A DNA stretch of 59,429 bases from an uncultured Pseudomonadota bacterium (GTDB lineage: Bacteria; Myxococcota_A; UBA796; SXON01). The translations under genes and the position numbers were made by a program. The first letter of the stretch is position 1. Each line of letters starts with the position of its first letter. Shown here in pieces: positions 17,004-24,770 of this stretch. The notes beneath the pieces are model-generated. The model made no database searches and was not told the DNA's origin. It was given only the letters and a program-made list of their open reading frames with translations. Location of the stretch: NCBI GenBank assembly GCA_903885375.1, contig CAISIK010000043.1:1-59429 (forward strand), written 5' to 3'.

Positions 17004-17692
17004 GCGTCGCGCAGGGCCTTGAGCCGCTCTTCGTCGACCAGGATCACCCGCTTGCCCTCGGTGAGGACGAGCCCATCCTTGCGCAGGTCGAGGATGGCGA
17101 AGCTCACGGTTTCGCGGGTGGCCCCGATGAGGCTGGCGATCTCCTTGTGCGTGAGCTTGAGGTTCACGATGCGGCCGCGACTGTCGCGCACGCCGAAGGT
17201 GTCGCCAAGATCGAGGAACAGCGCCGCGAGGCGGGAATGGGCGCTCTTGAAGAGCAGGCTCTCGACCCGGTTCTCGAGCCGCTGGCGGCGATCGCCCACG
17301 AGGCGGATCATCCGCATGGCGAGCGGCGGGTGCCGCATCATCACGCGCACGAAGTCATCCTTGGGGACGGCGAGGAGCTGCGTGTCTTCGTACGCTTCGC
17401 AGGTGGTGTCGTGCGGGGACTCGTTCACCACGCCGAGCTCGCCCACCAGCGCATCGCGGGTGTAGAAGCCGAGGGTGAGCTCGCGGCCCTCATCGTTGGT
17501 CTTGCTCAGCTTCACGATGCCGGCGCGGAGCAGGTACATCGTGTTCGTGGTGTCGCCCGGCTCCCAAACGAGCGCGCGACGCCGGAGGTCGATCGATTCG
17601 CTCACCTGCTCGAGCAGCTCGAGCTCGCGCTCGGGCAGATCGGCCAGCATGGGCGTCTGTCGAATGAACCAGGCCTTCGTCTTGCTGATCAC
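17000..17692 (-). CDS. CRP/FNR family transcriptional regulator
   Basis: A 230-residue regulator. The N-terminal cyclic-nucleotide-binding-like beta-roll includes LVWEPGDTTNTMYLLRAGIVKL, GRELTLGFYTRDALVGELGV and a CEAYEDTQLLAVP strand. The C-terminal winged helix has HKEIASLIGATRETVSFAIL. FNR-type N-terminal cysteines are absent, and the PBC lacks the full E-R-S/T phosphate motif of cAMP binders, so the ligand is unclear. I chose the GTG at 17692 because it gives the usual start one helix before the beta-roll; the frame stays open further upstream into the divergent promoter. It heads a minus-strand group with the lipoprotein, the 980-residue protein and possibly DUF507. Confidence 0.88.
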   Translation of the reverse strand: MISKTKAWFIRQTPMLADLPERELELLEQVSESIDLRRRALVWEPGDTTNTMYLLRAGIVKLSKTNDEGRELTLGFYTRDALVGELGVVNESPHDTTCEAYEDTQLLAVPKDDFVRVMMRHPPLAMRMIRLVGDRRQRLENRVESLLFKSAHSRLAALFLDLGDTFGVRDSRGRIVNLKLTHKEIASLIGATRETVSFAILDLRKDGLVLTEGKRVILVDEERLKALRDA

Positions 17693-17776
17693 GGACGCCC
17701 TCGTGCGCGCCGGAATGGCGCGGATACCATGTAACCGGACTCGGCACGGAGGGCGCAGGTGGGAAGGAACGCGGCA

Positions 17777-18331
17777 ATGCCGGTGGCGGACGCCGTGATC
17801 CTCGCGGCGGGCCAGAGCCGACGCATGGGGCGACCGAAAGCGCTGCTCGCGCTGGGCGGCGTGCCGCTCGTCGTGGCGCAGATCCGCGCCTTTGAGGCGG
17901 TAGGATTGCGGGTGACGGTGGTGCTCGGCGCCCACGCCGAAACGATCGCCGCCGCGCTCCCCGCGGGCGTGCGTCGCGTTTTCAACCCTGGGTGGGAAGG
18001 CACAGGACCGGCGGAGTCGGCTGCGATCGGGCTGGCGGGCCTCGGTCCGGCGCTCCTCACGCCGGTGGACGTCCCCCCCGCGTCTGCCGCCGATCTACGC
18101 GCGTTGATCGCGGCCAGCGGCCCGGCAGTGCTCACCTTCGGCGGGCACGACGGCCATCCGGTGCGCCTCGACCCCCCGCACGGGGCCGGTCGGCTCGACG
18201 AGCGGCTCGTGACCGCCGCCCGCATCGCGAGCGAGGACCCCGATCGGCTCCTGAACCTGAACACGCCCGACGAGTGGGCGATCTGGCTCCGGGAGCGGCA
18301 CGGCCTCACGGCGGTCGGGCCGCTGGCTTAG
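17777..18331 (+). CDS. MobA-like NTP transferase
   Basis: A nucleotidyltransferase of the MobA/MocA group, 184 residues. The nucleotide-binding signature LAAGQSRRMGRPKALLALGG is at residues ~10-29. FNPGWEGTGPAESAAIG and a TPVDVPPAS metal-binding Asp segment follow. Such enzymes transfer a nucleotide to molybdopterin or to other phosphorylated acceptors; the LAAGxSxRMGRPK form is closer to MocA (CTP:molybdopterin) than to MobA, but the acceptor is not certain. The ATG at 17777 is preceded by GGAAGG. It is the first of a three-gene operon, 8 bases ahead of the DUF455/ATP-grasp gene. Confidence 0.87.
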   Translation: MPVADAVILAAGQSRRMGRPKALLALGGVPLVVAQIRAFEAVGLRVTVVLGAHAETIAAALPAGVRRVFNPGWEGTGPAESAAIGLAGLGPALLTPVDVPPASAADLRALIAASGPAVLTFGGHDGHPVRLDPPHGAGRLDERLVTAARIASEDPDRLLNLNTPDEWAIWLRERHGLTAVGPLA

Positions 18332-18339
18332 CGGGGCGC

Positions 18340-20334
18340 ATGGAGCTGCGCGCGTTCGCCGAGTCGGTCCTGCACGGGCGTACGCTCGACGAGAAGCTCG
18401 TGGCGGTCGAGGCCTTCAGCGATCGTGCGCCCGGCCCCGCCGCCCCGCTCACGCTCCCCGCGCGCCCGCCCGAGCTCGCGTTCAGCCCTGCCGCGCGCGA
18501 CGAGCTCCCCCCGCCATCGGCGCTCGCCGACCCCGCGGCGGCGGGCCGCCTCCTGCACCGCTTCGCCAACCACGAGCTGCTCGCGCTGGAGATCATGGCC
18601 AGCACGCTCCTCCGCTTCCCGGAGGCGCCGGCGGTCTTCCGACTCGGGCTGGGCCGCACGATGCGGGAGGAGCAGCGGCACCTCGCGATGTACCTCCGGC
18701 GCATGCGCGAGCTGGGCGTGGAGCCCGGCGCGGTGCCGGTGAACGACTTCTTCTGGCGGGCCACGGCCAGCAGCGCCGGGCCGCTCGACTACGTGCTGCG
18801 CGTGGCGCTGACCTTCGAGCAGGCCAACCTCGACTTCACGCGCACCTGGCGGGGTCGGTTCGCCGCGGTGGGCGACGCCCGGACCGCTGCGATCCTCGAC
18901 GAGGTGTACGCCGACGAGATCGGCCACGTGCGCGGCGGCCTCACCCTCTTCCGGCAGTGGAAGGACCCCGCGCTCGACGAGTGGACGGCCTTCGAGCGCG
19001 GGCTCGAGATGCCGCTGAGCCCGGCGCGGGCGCGCGGCCAGGAGGTGGACCGTGCGGGCCGCCTCGCGGCGGGGTTCACCGAGGACTGGGTGGACCGCAT
19101 CGAGCTCTTCACCCGCTCCCGCGGGCGACCGCCGCGCGTTTTCTTCTTCAACCCCGACGCGGAGGCCGAGGTGGCCCGCGGGCGGCCCGGCCACCAGCCG
19201 GACCGGGCCGCGGCCGCGCTCGCCGACGACCTCGCCCCTACCCTCGCGCTCCTCGCCGCCCGCGAGGATGTCGTGCTCACCCCGCGTCTGCCCTCGCCCG
19301 CGTGGCAGCGCGCGCTGGCCGCGGCAGGCTTTGCGCTCCCCGAGTTCCTGGCCGGCGTGGGCGCGCTCGCCGACCGGCAGGTCGGCGAGCTCCGCCCCTG
19401 GGGCGCCTCCCCCGACGCGGCGGCGCGGCTCGCTCCGCTCGCGGGCGCCGCCGCGCTCTGGACGCCCTCGCAGCGCTCCGCGTCGAGCAAGCTCGTGGCG
19501 CTGTCCTGGCGGGCCGCGCTGCTCGCGCAGCTCCAGGACCCGGAGCTCGCCCCGCCCGAGGGCGAGGCCTGCCTCACCCTCGCGGAGGCGGAGGCCGCCG
19601 CCGCGCGTGGCCTGCTCCTGAAGGCCCCGTTCTCCACCGCGGGCCGCGCCCGCCGCCGGGGCCCGCTCGACGCCGCGGGGCTCGCCTGGGCCGAGCGGCT
19701 GCTCCGCGAGCAGGGCGGCCTGCGCGTGGAGCCCTGGCGCGATCGGGTGCTCGACTTCTCCTTCCACTTCGACGTGGAGCCCGACGCCCCCGCGCGCTTC
19801 ATCGGCATCTGCCGCTTCTGCACCACGCCCGCGGGGCAGTTCACCGGCACGCGCCCGGGGCGCTGGTTCGGCGAGCTGGACCCCGCGCTGGCCCGCTTCC
19901 TCTCGCAGGATGGGCGGGCCCCCCGGCGGCTCCGCGAGCTCGGCGAGCAGGTGGCCGCCTTCCTCGCGCCCCGCCTCGCGGCCCTCGGCGTTCGCGGCCC
20001 GGTGGGGGTGGACGCCTTCGTGTACCGGGAGGGAGGCGCCCTGCGCATCGACCCGCTGGTGGAGGTGAACGCCCGCACCACGATGGGTCGGGTGTCGCTC
20101 GCGCTCGACCCGCGCATCCACCCGCTCTCCCGCGCGCGTTGGGAGCTGCTCCCGGTGGGCAGGCTCGGCCGCCCCGCCGCGGCGTGGTTCGCAGAGCGGG
20201 TGGCGGAGGCCCCGCTGGAGCTGGAGCGCGGGCTTCTCCGCAGCGGTGTGCTGGCCACGAACGACCCCGCCACGGCCCAGGCCGTCCTCGGGGTGCTCAC
20301 GGTCGACGCGGGAGGTCCCCGTGGACCGGAGTGA
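18340..20334 (+). CDS. DUF455 ferritin-like domain fused to an ATP-grasp-like domain
   Basis: 664 residues. Residues 1-230 match DUF455, a ferritin-like four-helix family related to MiaE. Likely diiron ligands remain: NHELLALEIM, REEQRHLAMYLRRM, LTFEQANLDF and YADEIGHVRGG. Residues ~290-640 resemble an ATP-grasp enzyme: an N-terminal Rossmann-like part (VFFFNPDAEAEV), a lysine block (RGLLLKAPFSTAGRARRRG) and a metal-site block (GPVGVDAFVYREG, then LVEVNARTTMGRVSLAL). The combination suggests an oxidation step coupled to ATP-dependent ligation on one chain. The 3' end overlaps the YbaK gene by 14 bases. Substrate unknown; ATP-grasp placement is inference from motifs. Confidence 0.8.
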   Translation: MELRAFAESVLHGRTLDEKLVAVEAFSDRAPGPAAPLTLPARPPELAFSPAARDELPPPSALADPAAAGRLLHRFANHELLALEIMASTLLRFPEAPAVFRLGLGRTMREEQRHLAMYLRRMRELGVEPGAVPVNDFFWRATASSAGPLDYVLRVALTFEQANLDFTRTWRGRFAAVGDARTAAILDEVYADEIGHVRGGLTLFRQWKDPALDEWTAFERGLEMPLSPARARGQEVDRAGRLAAGFTEDWVDRIELFTRSRGRPPRVFFFNPDAEAEVARGRPGHQPDRAAAALADDLAPTLALLAAREDVVLTPRLPSPAWQRALAAAGFALPEFLAGVGALADRQVGELRPWGASPDAAARLAPLAGAAALWTPSQRSASSKLVALSWRAALLAQLQDPELAPPEGEACLTLAEAEAAAARGLLLKAPFSTAGRARRRGPLDAAGLAWAERLLREQGGLRVEPWRDRVLDFSFHFDVEPDAPARFIGICRFCTTPAGQFTGTRPGRWFGELDPALARFLSQDGRAPRRLRELGEQVAAFLAPRLAALGVRGPVGVDAFVYREGGALRIDPLVEVNARTTMGRVSLALDPRIHPLSRARWELLPVGRLGRPAAAWFAERVAEAPLELERGLLRSGVLATNDPATAQAVLGVLTVDAGGPRGPE

Positions 20335-20797
20335 GGCGCTGCTGGCGCTCCTCGCGGCCGGCGGCCACCGCCACGCCGTGCTGGAGCACGCGGAGGCGCG
20401 CACGGCCGAGGAGGCCGCGGCGGCGCGCGGCACCCCGCTCGCCGTGGGCGGCAAGTCGGTGCTCTTGCGGGCGGAGCGTGTGGGCGACGTCGTGATCGTC
20501 GTGGGCAGCGACCGTCGGGTGGAGGGGCGCCTCCTGCGGCGGGCGCTGGGCATCCAGCGCTACCGGTTCGCCTCGCCGGAGGAGCTCCACGCCCTCACCG
20601 GGCTGCGGCACGGGGAGCTGCCGGCCTTCGGTCGCCCGCTCTTCGAGGCGGAGCTGGTGGTGGGCGAGGACTTCCTCGCGCGCGGCGAGATCGTTTTCGC
20701 GGCCGCGAGCGCCACACGCTCGGTGCGCATGTCGATCGCGGATTGGCTGGCGGCGGCGCGGCCCCGGGTGGTGCCGCCCTTCACCGCGGCGGTGTAG
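20321..20797 (+). CDS. YbaK/ProX-type aminoacyl-tRNA deacylase domain protein
   Basis: A 158-residue single-domain protein of the YbaK/EbsC superfamily, which hydrolyses mis-acylated tRNA (such as Cys-tRNA(Pro)) in trans. Family features seen are EEAAAARGTPLAVGGKSVLL (Lys in the substrate pocket), LRRALGIQRYRFASPEEL and LTGLRHGELPAFGRPLFEAE. The GTG at 20321 has GGAGGT at 20311-20316 and overlaps the previous stop, so translation is coupled to the DUF455/ATP-grasp protein. Being in an operon with two nucleotide-using enzymes is unusual for a housekeeping editing factor; it may act on another aminoacyl or acyl ester. Confidence 0.85.
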   Translation: MDRSEALLALLAAGGHRHAVLEHAEARTAEEAAAARGTPLAVGGKSVLLRAERVGDVVIVVGSDRRVEGRLLRRALGIQRYRFASPEELHALTGLRHGELPAFGRPLFEAELVVGEDFLARGEIVFAAASATRSVRMSIADWLAAARPRVVPPFTAAV

Positions 20798-20875
20798 GCC
20801 CCGAAGCCCGCACCCGGGGCGCCGGGAGGCGCCGGCGAGCCGCGAGCCCCCGAGGTGTCCGCTTTCCCCGTCTTC

Positions 20876-22648
20876 CTACTTCGGCGGCGCCGGCATGGAG
20901 AAGGCCAGCGAGGGCGGGAGCTGCGACTGGACGGGCAACGTGGGCCCGCCGCGACCGAGCCCGGACGGCCAGGTGAAGGGCGCCACGACCACCTCCGTCT
21001 GCCCGTTCCAGTGGTCGAGGTCCCAGGCCATTGCGCGGTCGCCCTCCACCACGGGCGGCCCGAAGAGCGCGGTGAATACGGCCTGGTAGGCGTTGGTGAT
21101 GGCGTACAGCCGCGCCGGGAAGAGCTCCCGGTTCAGGGAGGCCGTGCGGACGCCGGCTTCGGTGAGCGCCCGGAGGTCGTCGGCTTCGAAACGGAACGCG
21201 CCGGTGAGCCGAGCGCGTTCGAGGTCGCGGCAGGCGGCGAGGAAACTGTTGCCGTCCATCGCGGCGTCCCAGCCGGGGGGACGCACGCGCTGAACCCAGA
21301 GGGCGTGCCCCCCGATGAGCGTCTTGTGGTGCTCCAGCTGGTAGATGAGCGGGGCCTGCGAGACGGCGGCATCGGGGGCGAGCGGCGGTTCGAGCAGGAT
21401 CGACCCGGGGAGCTCTCCGATGGCCGTGTAGTAGGCGGTGGGCACGACCGCCTTGGAGAAGAGCGCGTGGTAGGGCGCGCGGAGCACCTCCAACTGCAGC
21501 GGCACGGACAGCGCGAGGAGGACCCCGGCGACCGTGCGGCGTCGACCCGCGGTGAAGTGATCGATGGCGAGGCTGGCGAGCGTGATCCACACGAAATTCA
21601 GCACCACGACGTGGCGGTAGGGCCACCAGAACCGACGCAACGGCCCGGCCAGGCCGTAGAGCCACTCGTAGGGGCCGTGCGGGATGAGCGGGCCTGCCAT
21701 GAGCGCCGCGAAGGTGAGGCCCACCGCGGCGAGGCCGAGGGTGACCCGATCGCGGCGGTACCACAGGGCGACGAGCGCGAGGACGGTGGTGGTGAAGGGG
21801 AGCGCCCGGCCGGCGTGGCGCCCGCTCTGGGCGAGGAAGGGGATGGCGGGCCAGCAACTGTCGCCGAGGGCCTCGGGATGCGGGAACTGCGTGGCCTCGG
21901 CGGTGCCGGGGATGGCGCTCCAATTCAGCAGGAAGACCGCGAGGAGCGGCGCGATCAGCGCGAGGTAGGCCGGCACGAAGAGGGCGAGCGCCCGGAGGTG
22001 CGGACCGGCGACCACGGAACGCCCGCGGACGAGCAGGAGCACGGCCCCCGCCACCACCGCAAAAAGCCCGTAGTACCAGTAAAGCGCGCTGGTGGCGGCG
22101 AGGAGTCCGGCCGAGAGGAGCGCGCGCCGCGGGGAGGGAGCTTCGAGGAGTCGGAGCCAGCTCGCCAGGAAGAAGGCGAGGAACCCCATGTCGGCCTGGG
22201 AGAAGCGACCCGCCCCGAGCTCGAAGCCCGCGTACACCGACATCGCGGCCGTGGGCGCCGCCGCGAGCGCGGCCGCGGGAGAGGCACCGGCGGCGCGGGC
22301 CAGCGACCACGCCCCAAGGCCGTTGAGGGTGAGGATGGTGAGCGTGTGCGCCGTGCTGGCCATTGGCCAGCCGAGGAGGAAGTGCCAGGGCAGGTAGAGG
22401 AAGCCATCGCTGCCGTTGCCCGCGAGCCAGGGCGCATCGCCGATGGGCCAGTAGTACCGATCGTTGTGCACGAGGCTCTGGCCCGCCGCCACGCGCTCGG
22501 CCACCCAGGTGAGGAGCCAGTGGTTGCCGAGGCAGTCGGGGTGCACCCAGCCGCACACGATGGTGTCGGTCGGCGAGAGGACGACCGGCGCGATGACGAG
22601 CGCGGCGCCGAGGAGCGAGAGGGCAACGGCGGCGAGGGTCCAGCGCAC
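20876..22648 (-). CDS. Polytopic membrane protein, GT-C glycosyltransferase-like
   Basis: 590 residues with about ten or more membrane spans followed by a ~170-residue periplasmic C-terminal domain. The first loop contains an acidic/aromatic cluster (SPTDTIVCGWVHPDCLGNHW; HNDRYYWPIGDAPWLAGNGS) as in polyprenyl-phosphate-sugar-using GT-C enzymes, where an Asp in loop 1 is catalytic. It is the last gene of the MBOAT/SGNH run, 37 bases after the DUF4336 gene, which fits a role in building or moving a surface glycan that the MBOAT pair then acylates. The exact family is not recognised; a transport or sensing role cannot be excluded. Confidence 0.65.
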   Translation of the reverse strand: MRWTLAAVALSLLGAALVIAPVVLSPTDTIVCGWVHPDCLGNHWLLTWVAERVAAGQSLVHNDRYYWPIGDAPWLAGNGSDGFLYLPWHFLLGWPMASTAHTLTILTLNGLGAWSLARAAGASPAAALAAAPTAAMSVYAGFELGAGRFSQADMGFLAFFLASWLRLLEAPSPRRALLSAGLLAATSALYWYYGLFAVVAGAVLLLVRGRSVVAGPHLRALALFVPAYLALIAPLLAVFLLNWSAIPGTAEATQFPHPEALGDSCWPAIPFLAQSGRHAGRALPFTTTVLALVALWYRRDRVTLGLAAVGLTFAALMAGPLIPHGPYEWLYGLAGPLRRFWWPYRHVVVLNFVWITLASLAIDHFTAGRRRTVAGVLLALSVPLQLEVLRAPYHALFSKAVVPTAYYTAIGELPGSILLEPPLAPDAAVSQAPLIYQLEHHKTLIGGHALWVQRVRPPGWDAAMDGNSFLAACRDLERARLTGAFRFEADDLRALTEAGVRTASLNRELFPARLYAITNAYQAVFTALFGPPVVEGDRAMAWDLDHWNGQTEVVVAPFTWPSGLGRGGPTLPVQSQLPPSLAFSMPAPPK

Positions 22649-22685
22649 GCCGCAAGCTATGCCGGCGGGGCGTCGGGAGGCGGCT

Positions 22686-23372
22686 TCAGGGTTCCGCGGC
22701 GGCCGGCGCGCCGAGCCAGCCCAGCGCTTCGGCCAGCGCCGCCCTGCCCCCGGTCTCGATCACCTCGCCGTGCGACAGGACGAGGCGGTCGAAGTCGAGC
22801 GAGAGGAGCTCGGCGATCTGGGGGCGCGCGACCGCGCGGTCGAAGCCCAGCCGTTCGAGCAGCGTCGTCCTGCAGCCCGGGTACCCGCCGAGGCCGGCCA
22901 TCACCGCGCGGGTGGCCCACGGCGCGGTCGGGGCGAAGTTGAAGACGAGGTCGGTCACCACGAGCGTGCGGCTCGGTCGGTGGAGGAGCACCACCTCGTT
23001 GGTCATGCGGAAGCAACGCAGGGGGAACACCCCGATGTCCTCGCCAAAGGGGCTGTCCGGGGAGTCGAGGCAGCCCGCGAAGCGCAGGTCCGGGCGCTTC
23101 TCGGCGAGGCCGGGGGCGGCCCAGGCTTCCGCGCCGGCTTCCATCCAGCGGCCGACGTGGAGGTGGTGGAGCTTGTTCGGCGCCACCACCCACCGTGGTG
23201 CCCCCAGCGCCCCGAGGGCCGATCCCGGCACGTTGAGCGGCCCGTGCACCAGCACGCCCGCGTTCGTTTCCAGCACCGTCATCCGCGCGCCGACCTCGAG
23301 GCCCTGGAAGCGCTGCTGTGCCTCCAGCACATGGACGCCTGCCGCCAGCGTTCGCAGGGTGCCTTCGCCCAT
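22686..23372 (-). CDS. DUF4336-like (metallo-beta-lactamase-fold related) protein
   Basis: A 228-residue protein resembling DUF4336: VHGPLNVPGSALGALGAPRWVVAPNKLHHLHVGRWMEA at residues ~42-80, then a LVVTDLVFNF metal-side strand and a C-terminal FDRLVLSHGEVIETGG. The canonical HxHxDH site is not complete (HHLHVG and SHGE remain), so metal-dependent hydrolysis is uncertain. It begins 3 bases after the stop of an SGNH gene and lies in the O-acylation operon, where it could trim or recycle an ester, though no substrate is known. Confidence 0.7.
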   Translation of the reverse strand: MGEGTLRTLAAGVHVLEAQQRFQGLEVGARMTVLETNAGVLVHGPLNVPGSALGALGAPRWVVAPNKLHHLHVGRWMEAGAEAWAAPGLAEKRPDLRFAGCLDSPDSPFGEDIGVFPLRCFRMTNEVVLLHRPSRTLVVTDLVFNFAPTAPWATRAVMAGLGGYPGCRTTLLERLGFDRAVARPQIAELLSLDFDRLVLSHGEVIETGGRAALAEALGWLGAPAAAEP

Positions 23373-23375
23373 CCC

Positions 23376-24770
23376 CTACGGCTCCTTGTAGCCCTCGGCG
23401 ATGCCCGTCATCGCCGCCACGAACCGCGCGCCCAGCTCGCGGTAGCCCTCGGCGCTGAAGTGGATGAGGTCGCCGGCGGCGAGCTTCGGCTCCGTGTTGA
23501 AGTACCACTGCAGCATGGAGCCCGGCCCGCCCGCGGCGGCCTGGAGGTCCCACGTGGCGCAGCCGAACTCGGGCCCCACCTCGCGCTGCACGCGCGCCAC
23601 CCACTCCGTGGGCGCCCAGATGGCGTAGGTGTTCCCCTTCACCTTCTTGCCGCGATCGCTCGGGCCCACGAGGACACAGGCGGTGCCGGGCAGGACCTCG
23701 CGCATCCGGCTGAGCGACAGCCGCAGGGAGGCCGCGTACTTCTCGGCGTCGAGCGACTTGTCGTTCGCTTCGTTGGTGCCGTACGCGAGCACCACGAGGT
23801 CGGGCGGGCGACGGTCGAGGTAGGGCCGCTGGAGCGAGGGGTCCCACTTCTGCCAGCTCGAGGCGGTGCGGCCCGAGACACCCTGCGCGTCGACCACGAT
23901 GCCGGGCTCGTCGCGCTCCAGCCAGGTGCCGTACACGCGGACCGCACCCCTGGCGCTCACCGTGAGCCGGTGCGGCCCCTCCTCCACCTTGAGCACGGCG
24001 AGGCCCGGCCCCTGGGGGCCGTTGGCATCCACCTCGATGGGGTCGGCGTCATCCACCTGGAGGCGGAGTTGGCCGGCACCGGGTTCGCGGAGGAAGGCCA
24101 CCTCGAAGCGGCTGACGCTGCGGCCTTGCGGGTTGGTGCGCGTGGTCTGCACCCAGCCGACCGCATCCTCGGTGGGGGAGACGTCGAAGCCGGCGGGACC
24201 GTAGCGGCCGTCCTCTCGCCCGCCGCGACGGTCCACGTAGTCGCCGAGCCAGGTGCCGCCGGAGCAGAGGTTCACATCGCTGGCGCGGTAGCCTTTCCAG
24301 GGGGGGCCGGGCATCACAAAACCGTGGCCGCCATCCCCCCAGCGCTCCTGAAGGATGCGCCGCACCTGCCCGGTGAAGAACTCGCCCGCCACGTGCGAGG
24401 CGCCCCAGAAGCTCAGGCGGGTGGTGCCCTGTCGGGCCGCGGCGAGCATGAACACCTCGCGAACCCGGGCGATGTCGGCCGGGTCGCCGCGCAAGGGCTC
24501 CAGCGGCACGGCGGACACATCGAACGGCGGGCCCATGTCGGCCGTGTTCTGCGTGGGCATCGGCTCGCTGATGGGCGTCTCCACCTTGGCGGAGGTGGCG
24601 GTGCTGGGCGGCCCCTCCTCCTCGGCGCTCCGCTCGCGCGGCGCCACGACCTTCGCGCGGAGCTCGCACCCGTCGGCGGGCGGGCCGAGCGTGCGGGGGA
24701 CGGTGAAGGTCTGCACCCAGGGCGGCTCGGCGGCGAGCGCGACGGCGAACGCGGCGACGAGGACGATCAT
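23376..24770 (-). CDS. SGNH-hydrolase-like protein of an O-acylation operon (second copy)
   Basis: 464 residues with a signal peptide (IVLVAAFAVALAAE). An SGNH fold is marked by block I LSFWGASHVAGEFF near residue 120 (Ser kept, but GDS reads GAS), block III VLAYGTNEAND and block V GDLIHFSAEGY near residue 433 with the D-x-x-H pair. A beta-sandwich insert lies between blocks I and III, as in AlgX/PatB-like and carbohydrate-esterase relatives. The ATG overlaps the stop of the neighbouring SGNH gene as ATGA. With the MBOAT gene upstream it probably moves acetyl groups onto a polymer in the periplasm. Confidence 0.82.
   Translation of the reverse strand: MIVLVAAFAVALAAEPPWVQTFTVPRTLGPPADGCELRAKVVAPRERSAEEEGPPSTATSAKVETPISEPMPTQNTADMGPPFDVSAVPLEPLRGDPADIARVREVFMLAAARQGTTRLSFWGASHVAGEFFTGQVRRILQERWGDGGHGFVMPGPPWKGYRASDVNLCSGGTWLGDYVDRRGGREDGRYGPAGFDVSPTEDAVGWVQTTRTNPQGRSVSRFEVAFLREPGAGQLRLQVDDADPIEVDANGPQGPGLAVLKVEEGPHRLTVSARGAVRVYGTWLERDEPGIVVDAQGVSGRTASSWQKWDPSLQRPYLDRRPPDLVVLAYGTNEANDKSLDAEKYAASLRLSLSRMREVLPGTACVLVGPSDRGKKVKGNTYAIWAPTEWVARVQREVGPEFGCATWDLQAAAGGPGSMLQWYFNTEPKLAAGDLIHFSAEGYRELGARFVAAMTGIAEGYKEP

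Noticed and set aside
18328..20553. 741-codon minus-strand frame over the DUF455 fusion
   Set aside because: Shadow of the plus-strand gene; composition dominated by Arg/Glu/Gly/His and no domain features.
20818..20833. GGCGCC-GGGA-GGCGCC hairpin between convergent genes as a terminator
   Set aside because: Stem is self-complementary and GC-only with no T run; such stems are frequent by chance at this base composition.
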